Shown here one piece after another: positions 1 through 5,170 of a stretch of DNA of 5,170 nucleotides. This DNA comes from Cyanobacteria bacterium UBA8803 (lineage in GTDB: Bacteria > Cyanobacteriota > Cyanobacteriia > Cyanobacteriales > Coleofasciculaceae): assembly GCA_003505715.1 (NCBI GenBank), contig DNXU01000589.1, positions 1-5,170 on the forward strand, given 5' to 3'. A program made the translations under genes and the position numbers. A model generated the notes under the pieces. It was not told the origin of the DNA and ran no database searches. It saw nothing but the letters and a program-made list of their open reading frames with translations. Each line of letters opens with the position of its first letter. Positions within the stretch are counted from its first letter, which is position 1.

Positions 1-1698
1 GGTTTACGCATCCCTAAACAACTTTTACAGTTTTCTTCCCTACTGTTACTTGTTATTGCGATCGGAATTTTATTAAGAATAATTAACCTAGGCAGCCGAG
101 AATTTTGGTATGACGAAGTCTTATCAGTAATCCTGTCAAACGGGCAAAAGGGTAACTATCAAACACCCAGCGATCTGCCAGTAGCCTTGAGTAACTATAG
201 TGCTTGGTTAAGCCTATCTCCAAAAACAGGGATGATTGGCACCGTCATTAATATCCTCAGAGGTTTAGCCGGTGACGTACATCCACCCCTGTCCTATCTC
301 AGTTTTTATGTAGGAACACTGCTTTTCGGTAACGGTGAAGCTGTCCTAAGAGGTGTAGTGGTTTTATTTAGTGTAGGAGCAATCCTCAGCGCTTACGGGT
401 TGGGACGGACTGTTTTAGGGCATAGGGGTGGTTTAGTGCTGGCAGCTTTGCTAGCAGTGAATCCATTTTATCTGTCTCACTCCCTCAATGCCAGGATGTA
501 TGGGTCGCTAGTGCTGTGGACGGTATTGAGTGCTTGGGCAACTTTAGAATTGCGAGAATGGGGAATGAAGAATGGGAAGGAAGGCTCAATTGCCAAATCC
601 TCACCAGAAGTAATAGCAGCACCGCCAATTTCCAGAAGGCTACAGCACCAGCTATTGTGGAGTGGAATTCTGATTATTTCAGTAACAGCAGGACTGCTAA
701 CGCAATATCTGTTTGTCTACTGGGTGATGACTTTAGGCATCTTCGTTCTGATTTTCGATCGGCGTCGCTGGTGGCAGAATGGTTTGTGCTTGGGGGCTGG
801 CGTATTGCTATGGATGCCCTGGTTTCTGTGGGGAACCAGACAACAATTACGGAATCGCAGCGATGTTTTTAGTCAGCTCTCTCAAGATAAGGTTACTCCT
901 CTAAATAACCTAGAGGATGTGGCCCAAACCTTGGGAACTCACTTACTCCTAGGAGACTGGGCTACAAGTCTATCCACAGCGATCGCCACAGTAGCTGGGT
1001 GTGTTGCGATCGCCGTGTTAGTAGCCTGTGGCATAACCCTTTGGCGGAAACACGAGCGCAGTACTTTAGGCATTGCCTTGGTTCTGGGAATCATCCCCCT
1101 ATTACTAGCGTTAGCAATGGACGTAGCCGGAAAGAAGCTGACCGTTGGTTTTGGGTGGGGACGGTCGATGATTTTTATTCTACCGGGATGCTTGCTATTG
1201 TTAGCCGTTTGGCTTGAACGAGCAGCAGATAAATGGCGACAAACGGCTGCTGCCATTTTGCTGGTATTGTATTTAAGCATTAGCTCCGCTGACTTAGGAA
1301 CCAGGCATCGCCAGATGTTCCACCAAATTGCAGACCTAATCGAGCAAGAGCCAACGACCCCAACGTTAATCGTGATGAACTCCAATGCTTGGGGTCACGT
1401 TCTGCGTCTGGCTTACTACATTCCCAGCAATTTGCCCGTGAAGTTGTTAAGCCAGAAGTCCGATCGATTGGCCCCCACCCTGGAAGAGAGGCTGGCATCT
1501 GAACCAACTCAGTATCAACGCATTCTTTGGTTAGACAGCGCTAGACCAGTCTGGGGGCGTGCCAGTACGCCTAGCCAACGAGAGCAAGTCCAGAAAGTTC
1601 TCAACCAGCGGTTTAAGTTGCAAAAAACTCAGCAATTATCGGGAACTATGGAATTAGACCAGTTCACCGCCCAGCTTTACAAGACATCTGGAAGCTGA
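1..1698 (+). CDS. GT-C fold membrane glycosyltransferase (GT39/PMT/ArnT-like), 5' end cut by window
   Basis: This is a polytopic membrane enzyme expected to move a sugar from a polyprenyl-phosphate carrier to an acceptor on the outer face of the membrane. Frame 1 is open from base 1, so 565 residues are visible and the true start lies upstream. Numbering from base 1, TM1 is at about residues 11-30. It is followed by the FWYDE motif (D38, E39) in the first external loop, where GT-C enzymes place their catalytic acid. An HPPL motif lies at 94-97 and an AR-x-Y motif at 164-167. Many Leu/Val/Ile/Trp-rich helices follow, up to about residue 430. The last ~125 residues are soluble and resemble the C-terminal domain common in such proteins. 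The paralogue at 2998 aligns from its own N-terminus with D/E at the same offset, so probably only a few codons are missing here. A TTG at 187 is not the start, because it would remove TM1 and D38/E39. Residues 186-193 are encoded by a heptamer repeat. The sugar and acceptor are unknown. Confidence 0.88.
   Translation, partial: GLRIPKQLLQFSSLLLLVIAIGILLRIINLGSREFWYDEVLSVILSNGQKGNYQTPSDLPVALSNYSAWLSLSPKTGMIGTVINILRGLAGDVHPPLSYLSFYVGTLLFGNGEAVLRGVVVLFSVGAILSAYGLGRTVLGHRGGLVLAALLAVNPFYLSHSLNARMYGSLVLWTVLSAWATLELREWGMKNGKEGSIAKSSPEVIAAPPISRRLQHQLLWSGILIISVTAGLLTQYLFVYWVMTLGIFVLIFDRRRWWQNGLCLGAGVLLWMPWFLWGTRQQLRNRSDVFSQLSQDKVTPLNNLEDVAQTLGTHLLLGDWATSLSTAIATVAGCVAIAVLVACGITLWRKHERSTLGIALVLGIIPLLLALAMDVAGKKLTVGFGWGRSMIFILPGCLLLLAVWLERAADKWRQTAAAILLVLYLSISSADLGTRHRQMFHQIADLIEQEPTTPTLIVMNSNAWGHVLRLAYYIPSNLPVKLLSQKSDRLAPTLEERLASEPTQYQRILWLDSARPVWGRASTPSQREQVQKVLNQRFKLQKTQQLSGTMELDQFTAQLYKTSGS
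557..577. repeat. 3-unit heptanucleotide repeat inside the GT-C gene (AATGGGG type)
   Basis: Three consecutive 7-bp units read AATGGGG, AATGAAG and AATGGGA; a looser fourth, AGGAAGG, runs to 584. AATGGGG is the exact reverse complement of CCCCATT, the unit of the array at 3765-3813. Three units make 21 bp, which is seven codons, so the reading frame is kept. The tract encodes about residues 186-193. It opens a polar, Lys/Ser/Pro-containing loop between two membrane helices, where extra residues would be tolerated. Confidence 0.6.
979..1013. repeat. Two HIP1 octamers (GCGATCGC)
   Basis: Perfect GCGATCGC palindromes lie at 979-986 and 1006-1013, 27 bp apart start to start, inside the first GT-C gene. 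HIP1 is highly over-represented in many cyanobacterial genomes and supports the taxonomic assignment. No regulatory role is implied here. Confidence 0.8.
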
Positions 1699-1701
1699 AA
1701 G

Positions 1702-1723
1702 CCACCGTACTTAATGTCGGTGG
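1702..1723 (+). promoter_or_regulatory. Small hairpin abutting the start codon of the GT2/GtrA gene
   Basis: CCACCG (1702-1707) and CGGTGG (1718-1723) form a perfect 6-bp GC-rich inverted repeat around a 10-nt loop. It fills almost all of the 25-bp gap between the GT-C stop codon and the ATG at 1724. No T-run follows, so it does not look like an intrinsic terminator. In mRNA it would occupy the ribosome-binding region, where no clear Shine-Dalgarno sequence is visible, and could lower translation of the downstream gene. The function is inferred; only the symmetry is seen. Confidence 0.35.
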
Positions 1724-2977
1724 ATGAAAGTGACCAGCGTTCTGCTTCTCGCCCTTAGTACTATGAATTTCACTCAACCGAATTCCCTTTTACCTGTTCC
1801 CTCAGGCTCTTTACAGATTGCGGATCTGCCGACATCAACAGAAGCGGCCAAGGAGCGTCCCCTGCGGTTTTCTCTAGTTATTCCTACTTATAAAGAGGCT
1901 AAAAACATCCCGAAAATAGTCTACCAATTGACTCAGTTACTTGATACTGAAATGCCTGGGGAATACGAACTAATTGTCGTGGATGATAATAGCCCTGACC
2001 GAACTTGGGAAATTGCTCTGGAGCTGATGTCTGACTACCCACAGTTACGGGTAATGCGACGGGTTGAAGAACGGGGATTATCTACAGCAGTGATTCGCGG
2101 TTGGCAAGCAGCACGGGGCGAGGTGTTGGGAGTTATTGATGCCGACCTCCAGCATCCCCCAGAATTGTTATTAAAGCTGTGGGGTGAGATCAAACGGGGG
2201 GGAGATATGGCAGTAGCTAGCCGCCATGTGGAAGGAGGCGGTGTGAGTGACTGGAGTATCGTGCGTCGATTTCTATCTCGCGGCGCTCAAACCATCGGGC
2301 TAATTTTGCTACCGGGCGTGATCGGTCGCGTCTCCGATCCCATGAGTGGTTACTTCATGGTACGCCGCAAGTGCCTGATTGGCTCGACCATGAGTCCACT
2401 GGGTTACAAAATTCTGATTGAGGTACTGGCTAGGGGAAGGGTGCCTTGGATTGGTGAAGTAGGCTACGTGTTTCAAGAACGTCAGGAGGGCGAGAGTAAG
2501 GTAACGGCAAAACAGTATGTGGATTATCTGCGGCACCTCCTGCGCTTGCGTCTTTCTCTGGGGCCTTTGGGTAGGTTACTCCGGTTTGGGGTAGTGGGTT
2601 TGACGGGGGTGGTGGTGGATATGGGAATGCTTTACCTACTCAGTGACCCCACAACTCTAGCTCTGCCCCTAACTCGTAGTAAAATTTTGGCCTCAGAATT
2701 AGCCATTATCAATAATTTTTTGTGGAACGATCTCTGGACTTTTGGTGATATTGCCCGCCGTCAACCCGGAATGCGTCAGCGCTTGAAACGGTTATTGAAG
2801 TTCAATCTGATTTGCCTTGCTGGGTTAGTTCTTAATGTCTTGCTGTTGAATTTGCTCTTTAATGTTTTTGGTATCAACCGCTACGTTGCCAACCTGTTAG
2901 CGATCGCAGCTGTCACCGTTTGGAACTTTTGGCTGAACTTGAAGCTCAGTTGGCGAGTAACGGATGTGAAACCCTAA
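1724..2977 (+). CDS. Dpm1-like GT2 polyprenyl-phosphate sugar synthase fused to GtrA-type membrane domain
   Basis: The 417-residue protein probably transfers a hexose from a nucleotide sugar to polyprenyl phosphate at the cytoplasmic face. The GT2 domain spans about residues 48-275. It has the N-terminal LVIPTYKE motif (51-58), the VVDDNSPD nucleotide-binding motif (85-92), the DAD metal-binding triad within DADLQHP (139-145), SDPMSGYF (204-211) and a Q-E-R-x-x-G-E-S-K segment (251-259). Residues about 287-413 form a GtrA-like domain with four predicted helices, including a VVVDMGMLYLL helix and a NNFLWNDLWTF loop. This GT2-plus-GtrA layout is known from archaeal and bacterial dolichol/polyprenol-phosphate mannose synthases. 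ATG 1724 is the first possible start after the in-frame TAA at 1712-1714. M14 (1763) is an alternative, and the first ~47 residues precede the catalytic fold. It lies 25 bp after one GT-C gene and just before a second, consistent with an operon supplying lipid-linked donor. Whether the sugar is mannose, glucose or another cannot be told. Confidence 0.9.
   Translation: MKVTSVLLLALSTMNFTQPNSLLPVPSGSLQIADLPTSTEAAKERPLRFSLVIPTYKEAKNIPKIVYQLTQLLDTEMPGEYELIVVDDNSPDRTWEIALELMSDYPQLRVMRRVEERGLSTAVIRGWQAARGEVLGVIDADLQHPPELLLKLWGEIKRGGDMAVASRHVEGGGVSDWSIVRRFLSRGAQTIGLILLPGVIGRVSDPMSGYFMVRRKCLIGSTMSPLGYKILIEVLARGRVPWIGEVGYVFQERQEGESKVTAKQYVDYLRHLLRLRLSLGPLGRLLRFGVVGLTGVVVDMGMLYLLSDPTTLALPLTRSKILASELAIINNFLWNDLWTFGDIARRQPGMRQRLKRLLKFNLICLAGLVLNVLLLNLLFNVFGINRYVANLLAIAAVTVWNFWLNLKLSWRVTDVKP
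2900..2907. repeat. HIP1 octamer in GtrA region
   Basis: A perfect GCGATCGC lies inside the coding sequence of the GtrA domain. Confidence 0.75.
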
Positions 2978-3347
2978 AAGACAAAATCAAATTCTCCTTG
3001 AGCATCGTGCATTACCTAAAACTTCTCCACCCACTACTGCTATTGGTTTGGATTCTCATTGGCACGGCTTTACGCTTCACTCAGCTCACTTTGAAGTCCC
3101 CTTGGACGGATGAGTTTGCGACAATGGTGTTTAGCCTGGGCAATAGTTTCCATGCTGTGCCACTAGACCAAGCGATTCCAGCCAATACTCTCTTAGCGCC
3201 CCTGCAACCCAATCCAGCGGCTCAGATGGCAGATGTGATACATCACCTGTTAACTGAAGATCACCATCCCCCTCTCTATTTCCTGCTGAGTCACTGGTGG
3301 ATGGGGCTATTTCCAGCCTCAGGAACTCAGGTTTTGCTTTGGGGGGC

Positions 3348-3355
3348 GCGATCGC
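3348..3355. repeat. HIP1 octamer in truncated GT-C gene
   Basis: A perfect GCGATCGC sits in the still-homologous part of the broken gene. It is the last HIP1 copy in the window; none occurs in the kinase gene. Confidence 0.75.
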
Positions 3356-3722
3356 TTCCTGCTCTTTTGGGTGTAGCCTCAATTCCAGCCATGTATGGAC
3401 TTGGTTGGTTAGCGTTTCGTTCCCGATTGGTAGGGCAACTGGCAGCGGCAATGATGGCAGTGTCTCCCTATGGGATCTATCTGGCTCAGGAAGCCCGTCA
3501 TTACACTTTAGGCATTCTTTGGGTAATTGCGTCTTTGTGTTGCTTGGTAGTTGCTCTTAAGCATCTTGTCCGCCGAATGCCTCTACCCATCTGGGTGGTA
3601 CCCTGCTGGGTTTTGGCGAACAGTTTAGGCATCGCCACCCATTACTTTTTTAGCCTGACGCTCTGTGCCGAGGGCATAGTACTGATCGGATTTTGGCTTT
3701 GGCAAAGTAGATCCTATCTCAC

Positions 3723-3750
3723 ACACAAGACACCAGACAGAGAACTCCAG
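3723..3750. repeat. Degenerate heptamer array, ACACCAG type
   Basis: Four consecutive 7-bp units can be read: ACACAAG, ACACCAG, ACAGAGA and ACTCCAG. They agree only loosely, so this is weaker than the neighbouring CCCCATT array. It begins within a few bases of where the GT-C similarity ends and is separated from the next array by 14 bp, making one composite repeat block (3723-3813). Confidence 0.4.
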
Positions 3751-3764
3751 GCCAAGGAAAATTC

Positions 3765-3813
3765 CCCCATTCCCCATTCCCCATTCCCCATTCCCCACTC
3801 CCTGTTCCCTGTT
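3765..3813. repeat. Seven-unit tandem heptanucleotide array (CCCCATT type)
   Basis: Seven contiguous 7-bp units fill 49 bp: four exact CCCCATT, then CCCCACT, then two CCCTGTT. Short tandemly repeated heptamers of this kind, including CCCCA-type units, are well known in heterocystous and other filamentous cyanobacteria and usually lie between genes. Here the broken GT-C frame runs through the array without a stop, giving a 7-residue periodicity (PIPHSPF, PIPHSLF). The array ends 53 bp before the kinase start codon, so it also forms the upstream flank of that gene. Confidence 0.9.
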
Positions 3814-3866
3814 CCCTTGGTTGCGATCGTGCCAAAATTGAGCCAGGATCTTGTGCATAACAAACA

Positions 3867-5135
3867 ATGGCGTGGCAAGCGGGTCAACAGTTATACGGGG
3901 GGCGTTATGTTATCGAACGGTTGCTGGGGGAGGGTGGCTTTGGCATCACTTATCTTGCCAAAGACAAAAAGGACAATCAGGTGGTTATCAAAACCCTGAA
4001 GGATGAGGTACTCAACTCTACCCATCTCAAAAGCTTCCGACAGAAATACCAGCAAGATTTCTTGAATGAAGCCTTACGGCTAGCCTTGTGTCGGCATCCC
4101 CATGTCGTGCGGTTAGAAAATGCCTTCCATGAAGGTGAATTGCCTTGTATGGTAATGGAATATATTGAGGGGGAAGACCTCTGGCAAAGGGTTAATCGCC
4201 AAGGCGTTCTCAAAGAAGCCGAAGCCTTGCTCTATATTCAGCAAATTGGGGATGCCTTAACCCTTACTCACGAAAAAGGCTTGTTGCATCGGGATGTCAA
4301 ACCCCATAATATTCTGCTGCGCCAAGGTCGCCAAGAAGCTGTTCTGATTGATTTCGGCATGGCACGGGAGTTTATCCCTGATGTAGAACTTACTCATACC
4401 CAACAGGTAACCCACTGCTTTGCCCCTATTGAGCAGTATGCTAAGGAAGCCAAACGGGGAGAATATACTGATATCTATGCCCTAGCCGCGACATTATATT
4501 ATCTTTTGACCGCCCAAGTCCCACCCCCAAGTCCTGCCAGAGCTGCTAAAGTTATCCTCAAACCACCGCAGCAGTTCAACCCCCATATCAGCGATACTGT
4601 AAATCAGGCTATTCTGGCAGGCATGGCCTTTGCCTCAGAAGAGCGTCCCCAGTCCGTGCCAGATTGGTTGGCAATGCTGACACCAGAGGATTACCGCCCG
4701 CTCGAACAGCTACTCGCTACAGGAAAATGGCGAGAGGCGGATGAGGCAACCTATACCAAGATGTTAGAGATTGCAGGACGAAAACCAGAAGGTTGGCTGC
4801 GGGTTGAAGATATAGAAAATTTTCCTTGTGAAGACCTGTGTAAAATTAACCAACTCTGGGTTAGATATAGCAATGGACAGTTTGGGTTTAGCGTACAAAA
4901 ATCGATTTGGGAAAAGGTAGGTGGCAAACCAGGACTTGATGATTATGAACTTGAGAAAAAATATGCCGAGCAGGTAGGCTGGCGGAGCCATAACGAGTGG
5001 CTTTTTTATGACAACCTTACCTTCACTCTTAATGCTCCTCCCGGACATCTTCCGACAGGGGTATGGGGATTACTTCCCCCCATTTGGGTAGGTTCGATCG
5101 GATTCTTCTCTCGTGTTGAAAGTTGCCAAATTTGA
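3867..5135 (+). CDS. Hanks-type Ser/Thr protein kinase with C-terminal GUN4 domain
   Basis: The 422-residue protein is a eukaryotic-like kinase joined to a tetrapyrrole-binding GUN4 domain. The kinase covers about residues 14-271: glycine loop GEGGFG (21-26), ATP-anchoring K42 in VVIK, helix-C E68, catalytic loop HRDVKPHN (141-148; D143, N148), DFG (162-164), an APIEQY segment (186-191) in place of APE, TDIYALAATLYYLL (201-214) and ERPQSV (259-264). All key catalytic residues are present, so activity is expected. GUN4 follows at about 275-420, starting YRPLEQLLATGKWREAD, with the LWVRYSNGQFGFSVQ core (330-344), FTLNAPPGHLP (386-396) and terminal FSRVESC. No membrane helix is obvious, so it is probably cytosolic. 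GUN4 proteins bind protoporphyrins and stimulate Mg-chelatase, but the role in kinase fusions is not settled; a tetrapyrrole- or light-responsive kinase is inference. ATG 3867 is well constrained by an in-frame TAA at 3858-3860, though no clear Shine-Dalgarno is seen. It is unrelated in function to the glycosylation genes upstream. Confidence 0.93.
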   Translation: MAWQAGQQLYGGRYVIERLLGEGGFGITYLAKDKKDNQVVIKTLKDEVLNSTHLKSFRQKYQQDFLNEALRLALCRHPHVVRLENAFHEGELPCMVMEYIEGEDLWQRVNRQGVLKEAEALLYIQQIGDALTLTHEKGLLHRDVKPHNILLRQGRQEAVLIDFGMAREFIPDVELTHTQQVTHCFAPIEQYAKEAKRGEYTDIYALAATLYYLLTAQVPPPSPARAAKVILKPPQQFNPHISDTVNQAILAGMAFASEERPQSVPDWLAMLTPEDYRPLEQLLATGKWREADEATYTKMLEIAGRKPEGWLRVEDIENFPCEDLCKINQLWVRYSNGQFGFSVQKSIWEKVGGKPGLDDYELEKKYAEQVGWRSHNEWLFYDNLTFTLNAPPGHLPTGVWGLLPPIWVGSIGFFSRVESCQI

Positions 5136-5148
5136 CCAAAAAAGCTTG

Positions 5149-5169
5149 TAATTGGTAATTGGTGATGGG
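5149..5169. repeat. Heptanucleotide repeat downstream of kinase (TAATTGG type), may continue past window
   Basis: Three contiguous 7-bp units read TAATTGG, TAATTGG and TGATGGG, beginning 13 bp after the kinase stop codon and running into the window edge. TAATTGG-type heptamers are a common intergenic repeat in filamentous cyanobacteria. The unit differs from CCCCATT, so the kinase is flanked by heptamer arrays of different sequence. Confidence 0.65.
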
Positions 5170-5170
5170 T

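Larger units (their letters stand above)
2998..3999 (+). pseudogene. 3'-truncated GT-C glycosyltransferase (GT39/PMT-like) remnant
   Basis: This open frame encodes the N-terminal part of a second GT-C transferase and then degenerates. From TTG 2998 it has TM1 (about residues 10-28), a PWTDE motif with D38/E39, HHPPL (89-93), an ARSLPA-containing segment, SPYGIYLAQEARHY ending near 169, and further helices to about 238. All occur in the same order as in the gene at 1-1698. Similarity stops near base 3720. Residues after about 242 come from heptamer repeats (a Pro/His/Phe-rich 7-residue period) and then from the kinase gene read out of frame, with a stop at 3997-3999. Roughly the last 300 residues of a normal family member have no counterpart. 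TTG 2998 or GTG 3007 are the likeliest starts, 20-29 bp after the GT2/GtrA stop; a TTG at 2920 would overlap that gene by 58 bp, and no strong ribosome-binding site decides between them. It could be expressed as a short membrane protein, but the likelier reading is a gene broken by recombination. Confidence 0.7.

Noticed and set aside
187..189. TTG at 187 as the start of the first GT-C gene
   Set aside because: The same frame is open back to base 1 and encodes TM1 and the essential-looking FWYDE motif, so the gene begins upstream of the window.
939..1507. Open frames on the - strand across the first GT-C gene
   Set aside because: They show no recognisable motif and overlap a well-supported membrane enzyme gene; they look like antisense shadows.
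1702..1723. Hairpin after the first gene as an intrinsic terminator
   Set aside because: The stem is only 6 bp, no T-run follows, and the next gene starts at once.
2920..2922. TTG at 2920 as the start of the truncated GT-C gene
   Set aside because: It would overlap the GT2/GtrA gene by 58 bp and add a polar extension absent from the paralogue; 2998 or 3007 fit better.
3131..3451. Open frames on both strands across the second GT-C gene (- at 3131-3451, + at 3297-3560)
   Set aside because: The frame from 2998 carries the GT-C motifs here; the others are low-information shadows.
3765..3813. CCCCATT array as a CRISPR
   Set aside because: The 7-bp units are directly contiguous with no unique spacers, and no cas gene is present.
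3820..3866. Sigma-70 promoter for the kinase gene (TTGCGA near 3821, CATAAC near 3856)
   Set aside because: The spacing of about 29 bp is too long and the -10 match is poor, so no promoter can be supported.
3625..3867. Minus-strand frame with a Gly/Asn/Glu/Met-rich repeat
   Set aside because: Its repetitive residues come from the CCCCATT array read backwards, and it has no family match I recognise.

Overview
The window looks like cyanobacterial chromosome. Three things point that way: four copies of the octamer GCGATCGC (HIP1), several tandem 7-bp repeats of the CCCCATT type, and a Ser/Thr kinase fused to a GUN4 domain, an arrangement typical of cyanobacteria. The repeat load suggests a larger, probably filamentous genome, but the species cannot be told from this sequence. 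All supported genes are on the + strand.

Positions 1-2977 hold a membrane glycosylation module. The first gene (1-1698, cut by the left edge) encodes a multispanning GT-C glycosyltransferase of the GT39/PMT/ArnT type. After 25 bp comes a gene (1724-2977) for a Dpm1-like GT2 polyprenyl-phosphate sugar synthase fused to a GtrA-type membrane domain. The GT2/GtrA protein would make, and perhaps help present, a lipid-linked sugar, and the GT-C enzyme would transfer that sugar to an acceptor on the far side of the membrane. The sugar and the acceptor cannot be read from the sequence.

A second GT-C gene follows (about 2998-3999) but is broken. Its N-terminal half matches the first gene in order and motifs. 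Similarity then stops near 3720, where the frame runs into two adjoining heptanucleotide arrays (3723-3750 and 3765-3813). It continues as unrelated residues and ends inside the next gene. More than half of a normal GT-C protein is missing, so it is probably a pseudogene.

The last gene (3867-5135) encodes a Hanks-type Ser/Thr kinase with a C-terminal GUN4 tetrapyrrole-binding domain. All catalytic motifs are present. It has its own start codon just after the CCCCATT array, and another heptamer array (5149-5169) follows its stop codon. The kinase is thus bracketed by short repeats and sits where the rest of the broken GT-C gene should be, which suggests a repeat-associated rearrangement. No RNA gene, CRISPR array, transposase or convincing intrinsic terminator was seen. 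No stretch longer than 300 bp lacks a gene; the least coding-like part is about 3720-3866.
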